From: Micromonospora sp. NBC_00389
GTDB taxonomy: Bacteria; Actinomycetota; Actinomycetes; Mycobacteriales; Micromonosporaceae
DNA length: 64,000 bases
Assembly: GCF_036059255.1 (NCBI RefSeq)
Contig: NZ_CP107947.1
Location: forward strand, 3,968,001 to 4,032,000
Direction of reading: 5' to 3'
A program made the position numbers and the translations under genes. Each line of letters starts with the position of its first letter. The stretch's first letter is position 1. Below are positions 8,639 through 17,336 of the stretch, in pieces. The notes beneath the pieces are model-generated. The model did not search any database, was not told the origin of the DNA, and saw only the letters and a list, made by a program, of their open reading frames with translations.

Positions 8639-10150
8639 GTGCATTCGGTGGAAGTCGCACAGGTCATCGACGTTTCGGAGACCCTGAACGGCTCGACGGC
8701 GCCATTAGCGAATTCGGCTGGGCCGACGCGGAGCGGTTGGCAGTCCCGTTACGTCGTCACGCTGTGTTTTCTCGACGCTGTGGTTGGACTGGCGTCGGCG
8801 GTCGCGGCCTTGGGCCTTCGATTCGGCCCTGCGACGGCCGAGCCGTATAACCGCGGCCATCTCTGGCTCACCATTGCGCTGCCGTTCGCCTGGATGGTCG
8901 CCCTCACCCTCAACCGAGCGTATGAAACACGCCACCTTTTCGTCGGGAATGATGAGTACGCACGGGTATTTCGATCCGGTCTCGCACTTACCGCCACTTT
9001 GGCGGTTGTTTCTCTTGCGTTCGATTTCCGGCTCGCCAGAGGCTACGTGATCATCGCGATGCCGCTGGTCATCGTCGCCGGCGTCGCGATGCGGTACCTA
9101 GCCCGTCAGCGTCTGCACCGCTCGTGGGCACGCGGTGAACGGCTGCACCGGGTGATTCTGGTCGGGCACGAGGTCGCCGTCGCCGAGATGACCAGAAGGT
9201 TGCGCCGCGAGCGCTTCCACGGACTCGGAGTGGTCGGCGCCTGCCTGCCGCACCGCCCGGCCGAGTCTGCGGAGCGACGAGCCGCTGGCTCGCTGCCGCC
9301 GATCCTCGGCACGTTCGAGCACGTGGCGAGCGCCGTCGGCCGGGTGGGTGCGGACACGGTCGTCGTGCTGTCCTGCCCGGAGATTGCGGGAGCCGCCCTG
9401 CGCCGGTTGGGTTGGCAACTGGAACGCGACGACGTCGACCTCATCGTCGCCAGCAATCTCGTCGATGTGGCCGGCGACCGCACCACCATCCGCCCGGTGG
9501 ACGGGTTGCCGATGCTGCACGTCGAGCACCCTCGTCTGAAGGGTGGCCGGCGGGTCGTCAAGGCGGTCTTCGACCGCGTGTCGGCGCTCCTGCTGCTGAT
9601 TCTCGCCGCCCCGGTCCTGCTTGCGATCGCCCTGCTGGTCCGGTTGAACCCGGATGCCGGTGGTCCCGCGATCTTCCACCAGGTGCGGGTGGGCAAGAAC
9701 GGCCGGCCGTTCATCATCTACAAGTTCCGGACGATGTACGTGGACGCCGAGGATCGTTTGGAGGAGTTGCTCAGCCCCAACGAAACCGACGGTGGGCTAT
9801 TCAAGATGCGGGACGACCCGCGGGTGACCCCCGTCGGGCGCTGGCTGCGCCGGCTGTCGCTGGACGAGCTCCCGCAACTTGTCAATGTGCTCAAGGGCGA
9901 CATGTCGCTGGTCGGACCGCGGCCGCCGCTGCCCCGTGAGGTCGCCGGCTACCCCGCGGACATGCGCCGGCGCCTGGTGGTTAAGCCCGGCCTGACCGGG
10001 CTGTGGCAGGTCTCCGGCCGGTCCGACCTGTCGTGGGAGGAGTCCATACGGCTGGACCTGTCGTACGTGGAGAACTGGTCGTTGGCCATGGACATGGCGA
10101 TCCTGGTCCGTACTCTGAGCGCCGTCGTCCGAAGTTCCGGAGCTTACTGA
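8639..10150 (+). CDS. initiating polyprenyl-phosphate sugar-1-phosphate transferase (WbaP/CpsE type)
   Basis: Likely adds the first sugar-1-phosphate to undecaprenyl phosphate and so starts assembly of the repeat unit at the membrane. The 503-residue protein has four or five amino-terminal membrane helices (about residues 38-150), a central CoA-binding-like domain (RVILVGHEVAVAEM, about 177 on), a further helix (LLLLILAAPVLLAIALLV, about 314-331), and the carboxy-terminal bacterial sugar-transferase domain with FIIYKFRTM, RWLRRLSLDELPQL, VLKGDMSLVGPRPPLP and KPGLTGLWQVSGRSDL. The GTG at 8639 sits only four bases from GGAGG; a GTG at 8648 is possible. Codon 23 is TTA (8705-8707), rare here. 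The sugar it transfers cannot be read from sequence. Confidence 0.92.
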   Translation: MHSVEVAQVIDVSETLNGSTAPLANSAGPTRSGWQSRYVVTLCFLDAVVGLASAVAALGLRFGPATAEPYNRGHLWLTIALPFAWMVALTLNRAYETRHLFVGNDEYARVFRSGLALTATLAVVSLAFDFRLARGYVIIAMPLVIVAGVAMRYLARQRLHRSWARGERLHRVILVGHEVAVAEMTRRLRRERFHGLGVVGACLPHRPAESAERRAAGSLPPILGTFEHVASAVGRVGADTVVVLSCPEIAGAALRRLGWQLERDDVDLIVASNLVDVAGDRTTIRPVDGLPMLHVEHPRLKGGRRVVKAVFDRVSALLLLILAAPVLLAIALLVRLNPDAGGPAIFHQVRVGKNGRPFIIYKFRTMYVDAEDRLEELLSPNETDGGLFKMRDDPRVTPVGRWLRRLSLDELPQLVNVLKGDMSLVGPRPPLPREVAGYPADMRRRLVVKPGLTGLWQVSGRSDLSWEESIRLDLSYVENWSLAMDMAILVRTLSAVVRSSGAY

Positions 10151-10272
10151 CAGCGCCGCCCCAGTCATCCGCAACAGGTCTCGAAGAAATGGCCGGGCTT
10201 GGCGATGTTTGCCCTGGGCCGCCCGGCGCGGCGTCCGTCCGTAAACCTACCAACACGATAGGTTACGCATCC

Positions 10273-11355
10273 ATGTCTGAGGTTCGTAAGGTCTTCAAGA
10301 CCCGTCGGGAGCACGTCGCGACGGCTGGCGTCGCCGTGCTCCTGCTGGGGGCGTCCGGATCGGTGCTGTTGTTGCGTGACGGCAGCGCTCCCGCCGCGGA
10401 AACCGGCGGGACAGTCGTCACCGCCCAGGAGCCGACCATCGGCAGCGCCTCGCCCGGCCCTTCGGCGTCCGCCAGCCCCAGCGCCTCCGCGAAACCTCCC
10501 ACGAAGCCCTCGGCCTCCCCGTCCGCCAGCCGGCGCACCCAGCCGGACAATCAGGTGGCCGGCGCATGGCCGAGCCCGGACAACACCGGCGTCCCGGCGG
10601 GCTGGCGCCCGACCGCGACGCGCACCTCGGATCTGAAGATCACTAGAGCGGGTGCGGTGGTGAAGGACATCCGGCTGGTCAACGCCGATCTCATCATCGC
10701 CGCCAACGACGTCAAGGTTCAGCGGGTCGAGTTGCAGGGCGGCAGCATCATCAACGACACCGGCCCGTCGTGCAGCGACGGCCTGGTGATCGAGAATGTC
10801 TCGCTGGGTCGTAGTCCGGGGCGGTCGACCCGCAGCGCTGATCTGCCGGCCATTCAAGCCGGCGGTTACACCGCCCGCCGGGTGAAGATCGACGGCCGCC
10901 CGGAAGGGTTTCGGGTCGCCGGCAAGAGCCTGAACTGTGGCCGGGTCACCATCGACAACAGCTTCGCCAGGGTCACGTCTCCCGACGACTGCGGCGACTG
11001 GCACGGCGATGGCATCCAGGGATACGACGGACCCGCTCTGGTCGTCCGCAACGTCACGCTGGATCTGGTTCAGACGGGTTCCTGCGGTGGCACGGCGCCG
11101 TTCTTCTACCCGTCCGGCCAGGACAACACGTCCGTGGACATCGACCGCATCATGGTCAAAGGCGGCGGATATCCGTTCCGACTTGCCATGCCGGGGTCGG
11201 TGCGTAGCCTGCGGGTCGTCGACGGATCATGGGAGTACGGCCCGATCGACGTGAAGTGCTCGCTGCTGACCGCCTGGGACGCGGAGATCGTCACCATCGG
11301 ACCGGATTACCAACCGACCCACACCGTGCGGTCGTTGCCCTGCGAAACGCCGTGA
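10273..11355 (+). CDS. exported right-handed beta-helix protein
   Basis: A 360-residue protein with a basic amino terminus (KTRREH), one hydrophobic segment at about residues 16-36 (signal peptide or anchor), and a Ser/Pro/Ala linker to about residue 95. The repetitive, Asn- and Asp-rich remainder begins WPSPDNTGVPAGW, a hallmark of secreted actinobacterial proteins annotated as right-handed parallel beta-helix or pectate-lyase-like. Short strands such as VKDIRLVNADLIIAANDVKVQ and LVIENVSLG fit coil turns; DWHGDGIQGYDG may be part of a ligand or active site. I see no definite catalytic triad, so lyase, hydrolase or binding roles are all open. The ATG at 10273 is chosen because longer forms lack a ribosome site. 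It is 122 bases behind the sugar transferase and converges on the acyl-carrier-protein gene. Confidence 0.75.
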   Translation: MSEVRKVFKTRREHVATAGVAVLLLGASGSVLLLRDGSAPAAETGGTVVTAQEPTIGSASPGPSASASPSASAKPPTKPSASPSASRRTQPDNQVAGAWPSPDNTGVPAGWRPTATRTSDLKITRAGAVVKDIRLVNADLIIAANDVKVQRVELQGGSIINDTGPSCSDGLVIENVSLGRSPGRSTRSADLPAIQAGGYTARRVKIDGRPEGFRVAGKSLNCGRVTIDNSFARVTSPDDCGDWHGDGIQGYDGPALVVRNVTLDLVQTGSCGGTAPFFYPSGQDNTSVDIDRIMVKGGGYPFRLAMPGSVRSLRVVDGSWEYGPIDVKCSLLTAWDAEIVTIGPDYQPTHTVRSLPCETP

Positions 11356-11397
11356 GAAACCGCCGCGGCGCGTCGACGTAGGGGTGAGCTGCCCCGC

Positions 11398-11661
11398 TCA
11401 GCGCAGCTTGCCCTCGACGAGTGCGGCGAGGCTGCCCAGCGTCTCGAACACCTCGGCGGTCACGTCGTCGTCGTCGACCACGATGTCGAATCGGGTCTCC
11501 AGCGCGGCGACCAGCTCCACCACGGCCAACGAATCGAGCTCGGGCAGACTGCCCAGCAGCGGCGTTGACGCGACGATCGAGTGAGCGCGGTCCTCCACCC
11601 CGAGCGTGGTGACGACGACCGACTTCACGTCGTCGATGATGGTGGTGTTGGTCAGGCCCAT
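11398..11661 (-). CDS. acyl carrier protein of the decarboxylase/ligase cassette
   Basis: An 87-residue carrier protein whose phosphopantetheine site is the serine of LPELDSLAVVEL (in GSLPELDSLA), followed by the helical LETRFDIVVDDDDVTAEVFETLGSLA. Such proteins carry acyl or aminoacyl groups as thioesters on a 4'-phosphopantetheine arm. The ATG at 11661 has AGAGG five bases upstream; an alternative ATG at 11679 overlaps the decarboxylase stop (ATGA) and would add six residues. It is the last gene of a four-gene minus-strand unit with a fold-III decarboxylase, an AMP-forming ligase and a GNAT-like transferase. That set, not fatty-acid synthesis, suggests its job: holding the substrate that the ligase activates. 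Confidence 0.9.
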   Translation of the reverse strand: MGLTNTTIIDDVKSVVVTTLGVEDRAHSIVASTPLLGSLPELDSLAVVELVAALETRFDIVVDDDDVTAEVFETLGSLAALVEGKLR

Positions 11662-11675
11662 GGGGTTCCTCTCGG

Positions 11676-12899
11676 TCATACCAGTACCTCGGCGGGCGCC
11701 GGGTGGCTCAGGAAGGCGGTCGGGCTCGCGGTCAGGCCGTAGGCGCCAGCCTGGAACACGATCACGAAGTCATCGATCTCCGCGGCCGGCAACGACACGT
11801 TGTCGCCGAGCAGGTCGAGCGGCGTGCACAGACATCCGACGACAGTCGCGGTCTCGGTGGCCGCCTCGTCAATCCGGTTGCCGATGGCCAGCGGGTAGTT
11901 GCGGCGGATGACCTGACCGAAGTTGCCGGACGCGGCGAGCTGGTGGTGCAGGCCACCGTCGACGACGAGGAAGACCTTGCCGCGGGATTCCTTGCGGTCG
12001 ACGACCCGGGTCACGTAAACGCCGCACTCACCGACGAGGAAGCGGCCCAGTTCGACGACCACGCGGGCGTCGGGCAGGTTGGGTCGGATCGAGTCGGTGA
12101 GCAGTTCGGCCAGGTTCTCACCGATTGCGGGCAGGTCCAGGGGGCTGTCCCGGTCGAAATAGGGGATTCCGAAGCCGCCGCCGATGTTGAGGTAACAGAC
12201 GGGCGTCGGGGCGTCCGCGGCGAGCCGGAGCGCCAGGTCGACCGTCTTGCGCTGGGCTGCACAAAGGATGTCGGCCCGCAGGTTTTGCGATCCGGCGAAG
12301 ATGTGGAAGCCCAGGAAGTCGACATCGGCTTGGGCCAGTTCCTTGAGGAACGCGGGCACCCTCTCGGCGTCCATGCCGAACTGCTGCGGGCCGCCGCCCA
12401 TCCGCATCCCGGACCCCTTGATCGCAAAGTCGGGGTTGACTCGGATGGCGACTCGGGGCCGAATGCCGAGTCGATTCCCGATGGCGACCACCCGGCTCGC
12501 CTCGGTCTCGGACTCCATCTCGATCGTGACACCTGCCGCCACGGCCTGCGTGAGCTCGGCGGGGGTCTTGCCCGGACCGGCGAAGCTGACCCGGTTGGCC
12601 GGCATCGGAGTGTCGAGCGCGACGCGCATCTCCAGGGCCGAAGCCACGTCGAACGCGTCGACCAGCCCGCTCAGGTGCTGGACGACGGCCGGCATGGGGT
12701 TGGCCTTGACGGCGTAACCGAGCTGGATCCCGTCCGGCAGTGTCGAGCGGACCAGCGCGATCCGCTCCGTCAGCAGCGCTCGGTCATAGGCGAAGAAGGG
12801 GGTGCCTCCCACCCGTTCCGCGAGCCGGTCCACGGGGACGCCGCCGACGGAGAGGCGATTCGACTTCCGGCCGAACGCGGCGACGGTCGGACTGGTCAC
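11676..12899 (-). CDS. fold-III PLP-dependent decarboxylase, exosortase-A-associated / BtrK-like
   Basis: A 407-residue member of the ornithine/diaminopimelate decarboxylase superfamily (alanine-racemase fold). The PLP lysine is in YAVKANP (about residue 63). Also visible are FDVASALEM, the glycine-rich GGGFGIPYFD, HIFAGSQNL, ELGRFLVGECG, and the cysteine motif near the end, GCLCTPLDLLGD, where DAP and ornithine decarboxylases place their catalytic Cys. FQAGAYGLTASPTAFLSH closes it. The CTPLD wording and the ACP/ligase neighbours match the exosortase-A-associated group and BtrK, which decarboxylates glutamyl-ACP in butirosin biosynthesis, better than LysA. GAGGAGG precedes the GTG start. I infer a carrier-bound amino acid as substrate; free lysine/DAP/ornithine activity is the alternative. 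Confidence 0.88.
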   Translation of the reverse strand: MTSPTVAAFGRKSNRLSVGGVPVDRLAERVGGTPFFAYDRALLTERIALVRSTLPDGIQLGYAVKANPMPAVVQHLSGLVDAFDVASALEMRVALDTPMPANRVSFAGPGKTPAELTQAVAAGVTIEMESETEASRVVAIGNRLGIRPRVAIRVNPDFAIKGSGMRMGGGPQQFGMDAERVPAFLKELAQADVDFLGFHIFAGSQNLRADILCAAQRKTVDLALRLAADAPTPVCYLNIGGGFGIPYFDRDSPLDLPAIGENLAELLTDSIRPNLPDARVVVELGRFLVGECGVYVTRVVDRKESRGKVFLVVDGGLHHQLAASGNFGQVIRRNYPLAIGNRIDEAATETATVVGCLCTPLDLLGDNVSLPAAEIDDFVIVFQAGAYGLTASPTAFLSHPAPAEVLV

Positions 12900-12948
12900 G
12901 GTGCCTCCTCGGTTCGCGGTGCGGGAGTCGCAGGCTCACGCCTCGGGC

Positions 12949-14514
12949 TCACGGTGTCAACTCCCGGCGCAGCAGGTTGCGGTCGAACTTGCCGTTGGGT
13001 GAACGCGGGATCTCCGAGCGCACCACAACCTCCTTGGGCACCATGTACAGCGGAAGGCGCCTGCGGAGCTCGGCGAGCAACCCCGCCGGGTCGAGGTGGG
13101 CGTTGCCGGCAGGGCTCACGACGAGGACGACGTGCTGTCCGATCCGGGCATCGTCCACGCCGAGTGCCACGGCGTCGCGGACGAGCCCGGTGTCGTAGAC
13201 CACCTCTTCGATCTCCGTCGGGCTCACCCGGTACCCGGACGTTTTGATCATGTCGTCTTTGCGGCTCACGAAGTACAGGAAGCCGTCCTCGTCCCGGACG
13301 ACGATGTCACCCGACCAGACCGCGATTTCGGTCGTGTAGAGCCCGGCCGCGCGGCCCGGCACCGGCCGGAAGCGTTCGGCGGTACGTTCGGGATCGTTCC
13401 AGTAGCCCAGGGCGACCAGCGCGCCCCGGTGCACCAGCTCGCCCGGCTCACCCGGGTCACACACCGACCCGTCCGGCCGGACCACCAGGATGTCGGCGTT
13501 GGGGATCGCCTTACCGATCGAGTCCGGCCGGCGGTCAGCCTCGGCCGGGTCGAGGTACGTCGACCGGAACGCCTCGGTGAGCCCGTACATGAGGTACGGC
13601 CGGGCGCCCGGGAAGTGCGCCCGCAGCTTCTCCAGCGTCGCCGTCGGCATACGGCCGCCGGTATTGGCGAAGTAGCGCATGTTGCGGGTTGCCTCCACCG
13701 GCCACGCTTTGTCGGCCAACTGGATCCACAACGGCGGTACGCAGGTCAGCCCGGTCACGCCGTGCTTCGCGCACAGTCGGATCACGTCGGTCGGGGCCAG
13801 GTAGTTCACCAGCACGACGTGCGCGCCCGCGCCGAAGCCGGTAGTGAGCTGGCTGAAACCGGCGTCGAAACTCAACGGAAGCACCGCGGCGATGACGTCG
13901 TCGGCGGTGTTGCCCAGGTAGTGGCTGACGCTTTCGGCGCCGACGATGAGGTTGCGATGCGACAGCACCACACCCTTGGGTTTCCCGGTACTGCCGGACG
14001 TATAGAGGATGGCGGCCATGTCGACGTCGACCCCGGCGGGTGCCGGTGCGACGTCCCCGCCGCTCGTCAGATCGGTCCACTGGCTGACCGCGTAGTGCGT
14101 CTCGCCCGCGGCGGGTGCCGCGCCAACTACCACGATGTGCTCGAGCGACTTGCATCCATCGAGCTCATCGTGCAGCAAAGCCAGGAGCTCGGCCGTGGTA
14201 ACCAGCACCTGGGCGTCGCAGTCGGCGATGATGTACGCCACCTGCTTGGCCCGCAGGATCGGGTTGACCGGTACGAACACGCCACCGGCCGCCGACGAGC
14301 CGAACAGGGCGGCCACCGTCTCGACCCGCTTGTCGAGGTAGACCGCGACCCGCCCGCAGCGCTCCAGACCAAGGCGGCGCAGACCGGCGGCCACCCTGAC
14401 AACTTCCCGCCACAGCTGTGCGTAGGTCAGCGTCGAATCCTTGGCGGTCAACGCGGGGGCGTCGCCCCGCCGGTCCGCCATCTCCGCGACGAGGTCGTGC
14501 ACTTGCGTCCGCAT
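12949..14514 (-). CDS. AMP-forming acyl-CoA/acyl-ACP ligase
   Basis: A 521-residue ANL-superfamily adenylating enzyme. The phosphate-binding loop ILYTSGSTGKPKGV (about residue 170), the adenine motif YGLTEAF (about 310), GDIVVRDEDGFLYFVSRKDDMIKTSG (A8 hinge; about 405-430) and the catalytic lysine in SPNGKFDRN (near 510) are all intact. It should activate a carboxylic or amino acid as an adenylate and load it on CoA or, given its neighbours, on the acyl carrier protein at 11398-11661. AGAGGGG lies upstream of the ATG at 14514; gaps to the flanking genes are 49 and 40 bases, consistent with one operon. Similar ligases accompany exosortase-A polysaccharide loci. The substrate acid cannot be deduced by eye. 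Confidence 0.9.
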   Translation of the reverse strand: MRTQVHDLVAEMADRRGDAPALTAKDSTLTYAQLWREVVRVAAGLRRLGLERCGRVAVYLDKRVETVAALFGSSAAGGVFVPVNPILRAKQVAYIIADCDAQVLVTTAELLALLHDELDGCKSLEHIVVVGAAPAAGETHYAVSQWTDLTSGGDVAPAPAGVDVDMAAILYTSGSTGKPKGVVLSHRNLIVGAESVSHYLGNTADDVIAAVLPLSFDAGFSQLTTGFGAGAHVVLVNYLAPTDVIRLCAKHGVTGLTCVPPLWIQLADKAWPVEATRNMRYFANTGGRMPTATLEKLRAHFPGARPYLMYGLTEAFRSTYLDPAEADRRPDSIGKAIPNADILVVRPDGSVCDPGEPGELVHRGALVALGYWNDPERTAERFRPVPGRAAGLYTTEIAVWSGDIVVRDEDGFLYFVSRKDDMIKTSGYRVSPTEIEEVVYDTGLVRDAVALGVDDARIGQHVVLVVSPAGNAHLDPAGLLAELRRRLPLYMVPKEVVVRSEIPRSPNGKFDRNLLRRELTP

Positions 14515-14554
14515 CCCGATGCCCCTCTCGCCGGTCCGGCGCGGCCATCCAGCC

Positions 14555-15421
14555 TCACCAAGTCACACATACGAGTTCGCTGTACAGGTAGTCGATCTGG
14601 CCTGGCGCCAACCGGGCACTCTTGAACATCTTTCGACGAGGAGAGCGCAGCAGGATGGAGAGCCGGGGTCGATGGCCGGTCACCCGCGGTTCCACGAGGC
14701 TCACCGGAATCCGGTGGCGCAGCAGGAGGTGGCGGGCCAGCGGGAGGGCCAGCCGGCGGAACAGCTCGGGGTTGCTGACGTGGAGGATCGACGCGAACAG
14801 GGGGAGCCGCTTGCGCCGGTCCCTGCGGAAGATGACGTAGCACCATTCCTCGCCACTGCGCAGTACGAGATGGTGGGCGGCGGCGGTGTCGACATGGTCG
14901 CGGTACACCTGCAGCTCGCGGCCGGTCAGCGTGCTTTCGATGACCCGGGGATCGGCGCTGACTCGGTACCTCCCAGGCCAGGAAGGCCACGGCAGATTGG
15001 GCACGAGTGCGGTCGTGGTGTCCAGGAACTGGAACTTCAGCCGGTTGTTGATCGGCACGACGCTGCCACTCGGCGAAAGGTCGGTGAAATGCAGGTCTTC
15101 CTGGCCGAGTAGTGCCTTGAGCAACCGCACGCTGTGGAAGCGGTAGTCGGGCAGCACGCACCATGCGCCGAGATTGCAAAACCGCTCGGGTCGGCCGCCG
15201 ACCATGCGCTCGGAATAGAACGCGAGATAGACGCCCACCACGGCGTTTTCGTGTTCATCGTCGATCAGCATGAACCCGTGGTTGGGAGCGTCGACAGTCC
15301 ACGGCACGTCGACCGACCGTGCCCAAGCCTCAGCGGACACCCGACGGTTGAGGTGGACGTGCAGGAACTCCGCCACCCGAGGCAAGTCGGAACCAACAAT
15401 CGGGGCGACACGGACTGCCAT
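14555..15421 (-). CDS. GNAT-like acyltransferase of the carrier-protein cassette
   Basis: A 288-residue protein with weak but recognisable acetyltransferase features: LPRVAEFLHVHLN at the start, VVGVYLAFYSER, then LGAWCVLPDYRFHSVRLLKALL, which resembles the GNAT acceptor/CoA-binding strand and helix. The carboxy-terminal half (DHLVLRSGEEWCYVIFRR region) looks like a second GNAT-like lobe, as in double-domain aminoacyltransferases. It is the first gene of the minus-strand cassette with ligase, decarboxylase and carrier protein. Inferred role: transfer of the carrier-bound group to a sugar amine or hydroxyl. An acetyltransferase using acetyl-CoA is the simpler alternative. Confidence 0.7.
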   Translation of the reverse strand: MAVRVAPIVGSDLPRVAEFLHVHLNRRVSAEAWARSVDVPWTVDAPNHGFMLIDDEHENAVVGVYLAFYSERMVGGRPERFCNLGAWCVLPDYRFHSVRLLKALLGQEDLHFTDLSPSGSVVPINNRLKFQFLDTTTALVPNLPWPSWPGRYRVSADPRVIESTLTGRELQVYRDHVDTAAAHHLVLRSGEEWCYVIFRRDRRKRLPLFASILHVSNPELFRRLALPLARHLLLRHRIPVSLVEPRVTGHRPRLSILLRSPRRKMFKSARLAPGQIDYLYSELVCVTW

Positions 15422-15697
15422 CGCGGCTGCTGTCTCCCCTTCTCACGCCGACATCGTTCGTGGGCAACCTACCAGGCATCGTGAATGGACCACAGGCGGA
15501 CGTTCGGGCTGACCGGGTCGCCCGTTTGACGTGCGCACGCGATGTTCCACCGGCAGCATCCGCCGCAGCGGTGATCGCCGATAGCCGACAGCACAACTTC
15601 GAAACAGCCCGTTCCGCACAGGGCCGCGGGACTGCACAATTAGCATCGCTGGCCGCTTCGGTCGTATGGACGCTGGCGACATCTGTCAGGAGCGAAA
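15422..15697. promoter_or_regulatory. divergent intergenic region
   Basis: These 276 bases separate the minus-strand carrier-protein cassette from the plus-strand glycosyltransferase at 15698 and must hold both promoters. I see no gene and no confident promoter boxes. AGGAG at 15688-15692 is the ribosome site of the following TTG start. Confidence 0.5.
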
Positions 15698-16630
15698 TTG
15701 ACCGGTAGCTCGGAGACGATCGCGGTCGTGGTCGTCACGTACAACAGCGCACGATTCGTGCCGGATCTCATCGCGTCGCTGGCGCCCGGCTTGCGCGGGT
15801 TAACCTGGCACCTGACTGTCGCGGACAACGCGTCGTCGGACGACACCGTCGCGGTGTTGCGCAATGACGCCCCTTGGGCGCGGGTCGTCGAGACTGGACG
15901 CAACGGCGGATACGCTGCCGGCATCAACGCCGCCGTCGCCGCCGCCGCGCCGCACGACGCCGTGCTGGTGTTGAACCCGGACATCCGCCTCGCGCCGGAC
16001 TGCGTGCCGGAGCTGCTGGCGGTGCTGCGGCGGCGCGATGCCGGCATCGTCGTGCCCCGAATCGTGCGGGCCAATGGCGACTTCAGCCCGAGCCTGCGAC
16101 GGGAGCCGACCATATTGCGCGCTCTCGGCGATGCGCTGCTCGGAGCCAACCGGATAGGTCGGATCGGCCGTCTCGGGGAGGTCATCACAGACCGCCGGTG
16201 GTACGCCGAGGAGACCAGCGTCGACTGGGCCGAAGGCTCGATCATGCTCATCGACCGTGCCTGCTGGGACGCCTGCGGCCAGTGGGATGAGTCGTTCTTC
16301 CTGTACTCAGAGGAGACGGAGTTCGCTCTGCGCGCGCGCGACCGCGGGTTCGCCATGGTCCTCGCACCGCGCGCCCAGGCCCGGCACCTGGAGGGCGACT
16401 CGGCCACCTCACCGCGGCTATGGGCGCTGCTCACGCTCAACCGCGTCCGCCTGTACCACAGGCGGCACAGCCTGCCCAGCGCCGTCGTCTACTGGTCGCT
16501 GATCGTGCTGCGGGAGGCGAGCCGGGCCGTCGTCGGCAACCGCTGCAGCCAGTGCGCGGTCCGCTCCCTGGTCAGTTTGAGCAGGCTCCGCGAACCCCCC
16601 GGACCGATGAGCGTTCACCCGGCCGCCTGA
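15698..16630 (+). CDS. family-2 glycosyltransferase, rhamnosyltransferase-like
   Basis: A 310-residue GT-A glycosyltransferase. The opening VVVVTYNSARFVPDLIASL, TVADNASSDDT, GRNGGYAAGINAAV and VLNPDIRLAPD (the DxD-like metal site) match the WbbL/rhamnosyltransferase branch of GT2, which often uses dTDP-rhamnose. WDESFFLYSEETEFALRARDRG is the typical acceptor-side motif. There is no strong membrane segment, so it probably works at the inner face of the membrane on the lipid-linked repeat unit. It starts with TTG five bases after AGGAG. Codon 35 is TTA (15800-15802). It converges on the deacetylase gene. Confidence 0.88.
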   Translation: MTGSSETIAVVVVTYNSARFVPDLIASLAPGLRGLTWHLTVADNASSDDTVAVLRNDAPWARVVETGRNGGYAAGINAAVAAAAPHDAVLVLNPDIRLAPDCVPELLAVLRRRDAGIVVPRIVRANGDFSPSLRREPTILRALGDALLGANRIGRIGRLGEVITDRRWYAEETSVDWAEGSIMLIDRACWDACGQWDESFFLYSEETEFALRARDRGFAMVLAPRAQARHLEGDSATSPRLWALLTLNRVRLYHRRHSLPSAVVYWSLIVLREASRAVVGNRCSQCAVRSLVSLSRLREPPGPMSVHPAA

Positions 16631-16655
16631 TCCGCCCCGGTCAGTGCCGGACAGG

Positions 16656-17336
16656 TCACCGCCAGCGCTTGACGAATCCGACGGCGGCCGACCGGATCCG
16701 GCGGGTGACCGGCGGCACCACCACGGCGGCGGTCCGCACCGTTGCGGCATTGTCGCCGCACCTGACGCTAAACCGCGGCTGAAGCCACGCGTCGCGTCGC
16801 GCCGGTCGCCGGTCGCTGGTGAACACCCGTTGGTAGCCCAGGCGGCGAAGCTGCGACAGCAGACTCCGGTCGTACCGCCCCAGCGGGCAGGCGGCTGCGA
16901 CAACGCCACCGCCGGACACCGCGGCGAGTCGGTGGCGCGCAGTGACCAGCTCCTCCTGCCGCGTACCCGCGTCCATGCCGCGCCACGACCGATGGTGCAT
17001 GCCGTGCGTGCCGATGCCCATGCCGTGACCTTTCAGCTCGCGGACCGCGCCCTCGTCGAGGCTTCCCTGAGCATTCAGCCGACCAGCCAGTACGAAGAAA
17101 TCGGCGTGCAGGCCCCGCTCCACAAGGGCGGGCAGGCCGATCTCGACGTCGGAGGCGTTGCCGTCGTCGAAGCTGATCCGCGCCGACGGCCAGCTCATCA
17201 CCTCGTCGAGGATCCGGTGGAAGTCGTCGGTGCTGATCCAGTAGCGGGCCTCGCCGGGGTCCAACTCGCGTTGCGGTTTCCCGATGCCGTGGAAGCACAC
17301 ATTGATCACGTGCCGGGTGTTGTCACTGTCAGCCAT
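16656..17336 (-). CDS. NodB-type polysaccharide deacetylase
   Basis: A 226-residue member of the carbohydrate-esterase-4 fold. The first motif reads ISFDDGNASD (usual TFDDG, with the catalytic and metal Asp pair), the second GTHGMHHRSW supplies metal histidines, and CPLGRYDRSLL resembles the third motif (usual RxPYG). No signal peptide is visible, so it may act inside the cell on lipid-linked or nucleotide-linked precursors, removing an N-acetyl group. ATG at 17336 has GGAG upstream and overlaps the previous gene by eight bases; a start at 17378 would add 14 residues. It is third in a minus-strand operon with two glycosyltransferases. Confidence 0.83.
   Translation of the reverse strand: MADSDNTRHVINVCFHGIGKPQRELDPGEARYWISTDDFHRILDEVMSWPSARISFDDGNASDVEIGLPALVERGLHADFFVLAGRLNAQGSLDEGAVRELKGHGMGIGTHGMHHRSWRGMDAGTRQEELVTARHRLAAVSGGGVVAAACPLGRYDRSLLSQLRRLGYQRVFTSDRRPARRDAWLQPRFSVRCGDNAATVRTAAVVVPPVTRRIRSAAVGFVKRWR

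Noticed and set aside
11676..12899. Ordinary diaminopimelate decarboxylase (lysA)
   Set aside because: The CTPLD cysteine motif and the adjoining carrier protein and ligase fit the exosortase-A-associated/BtrK-like group better; not excluded entirely.
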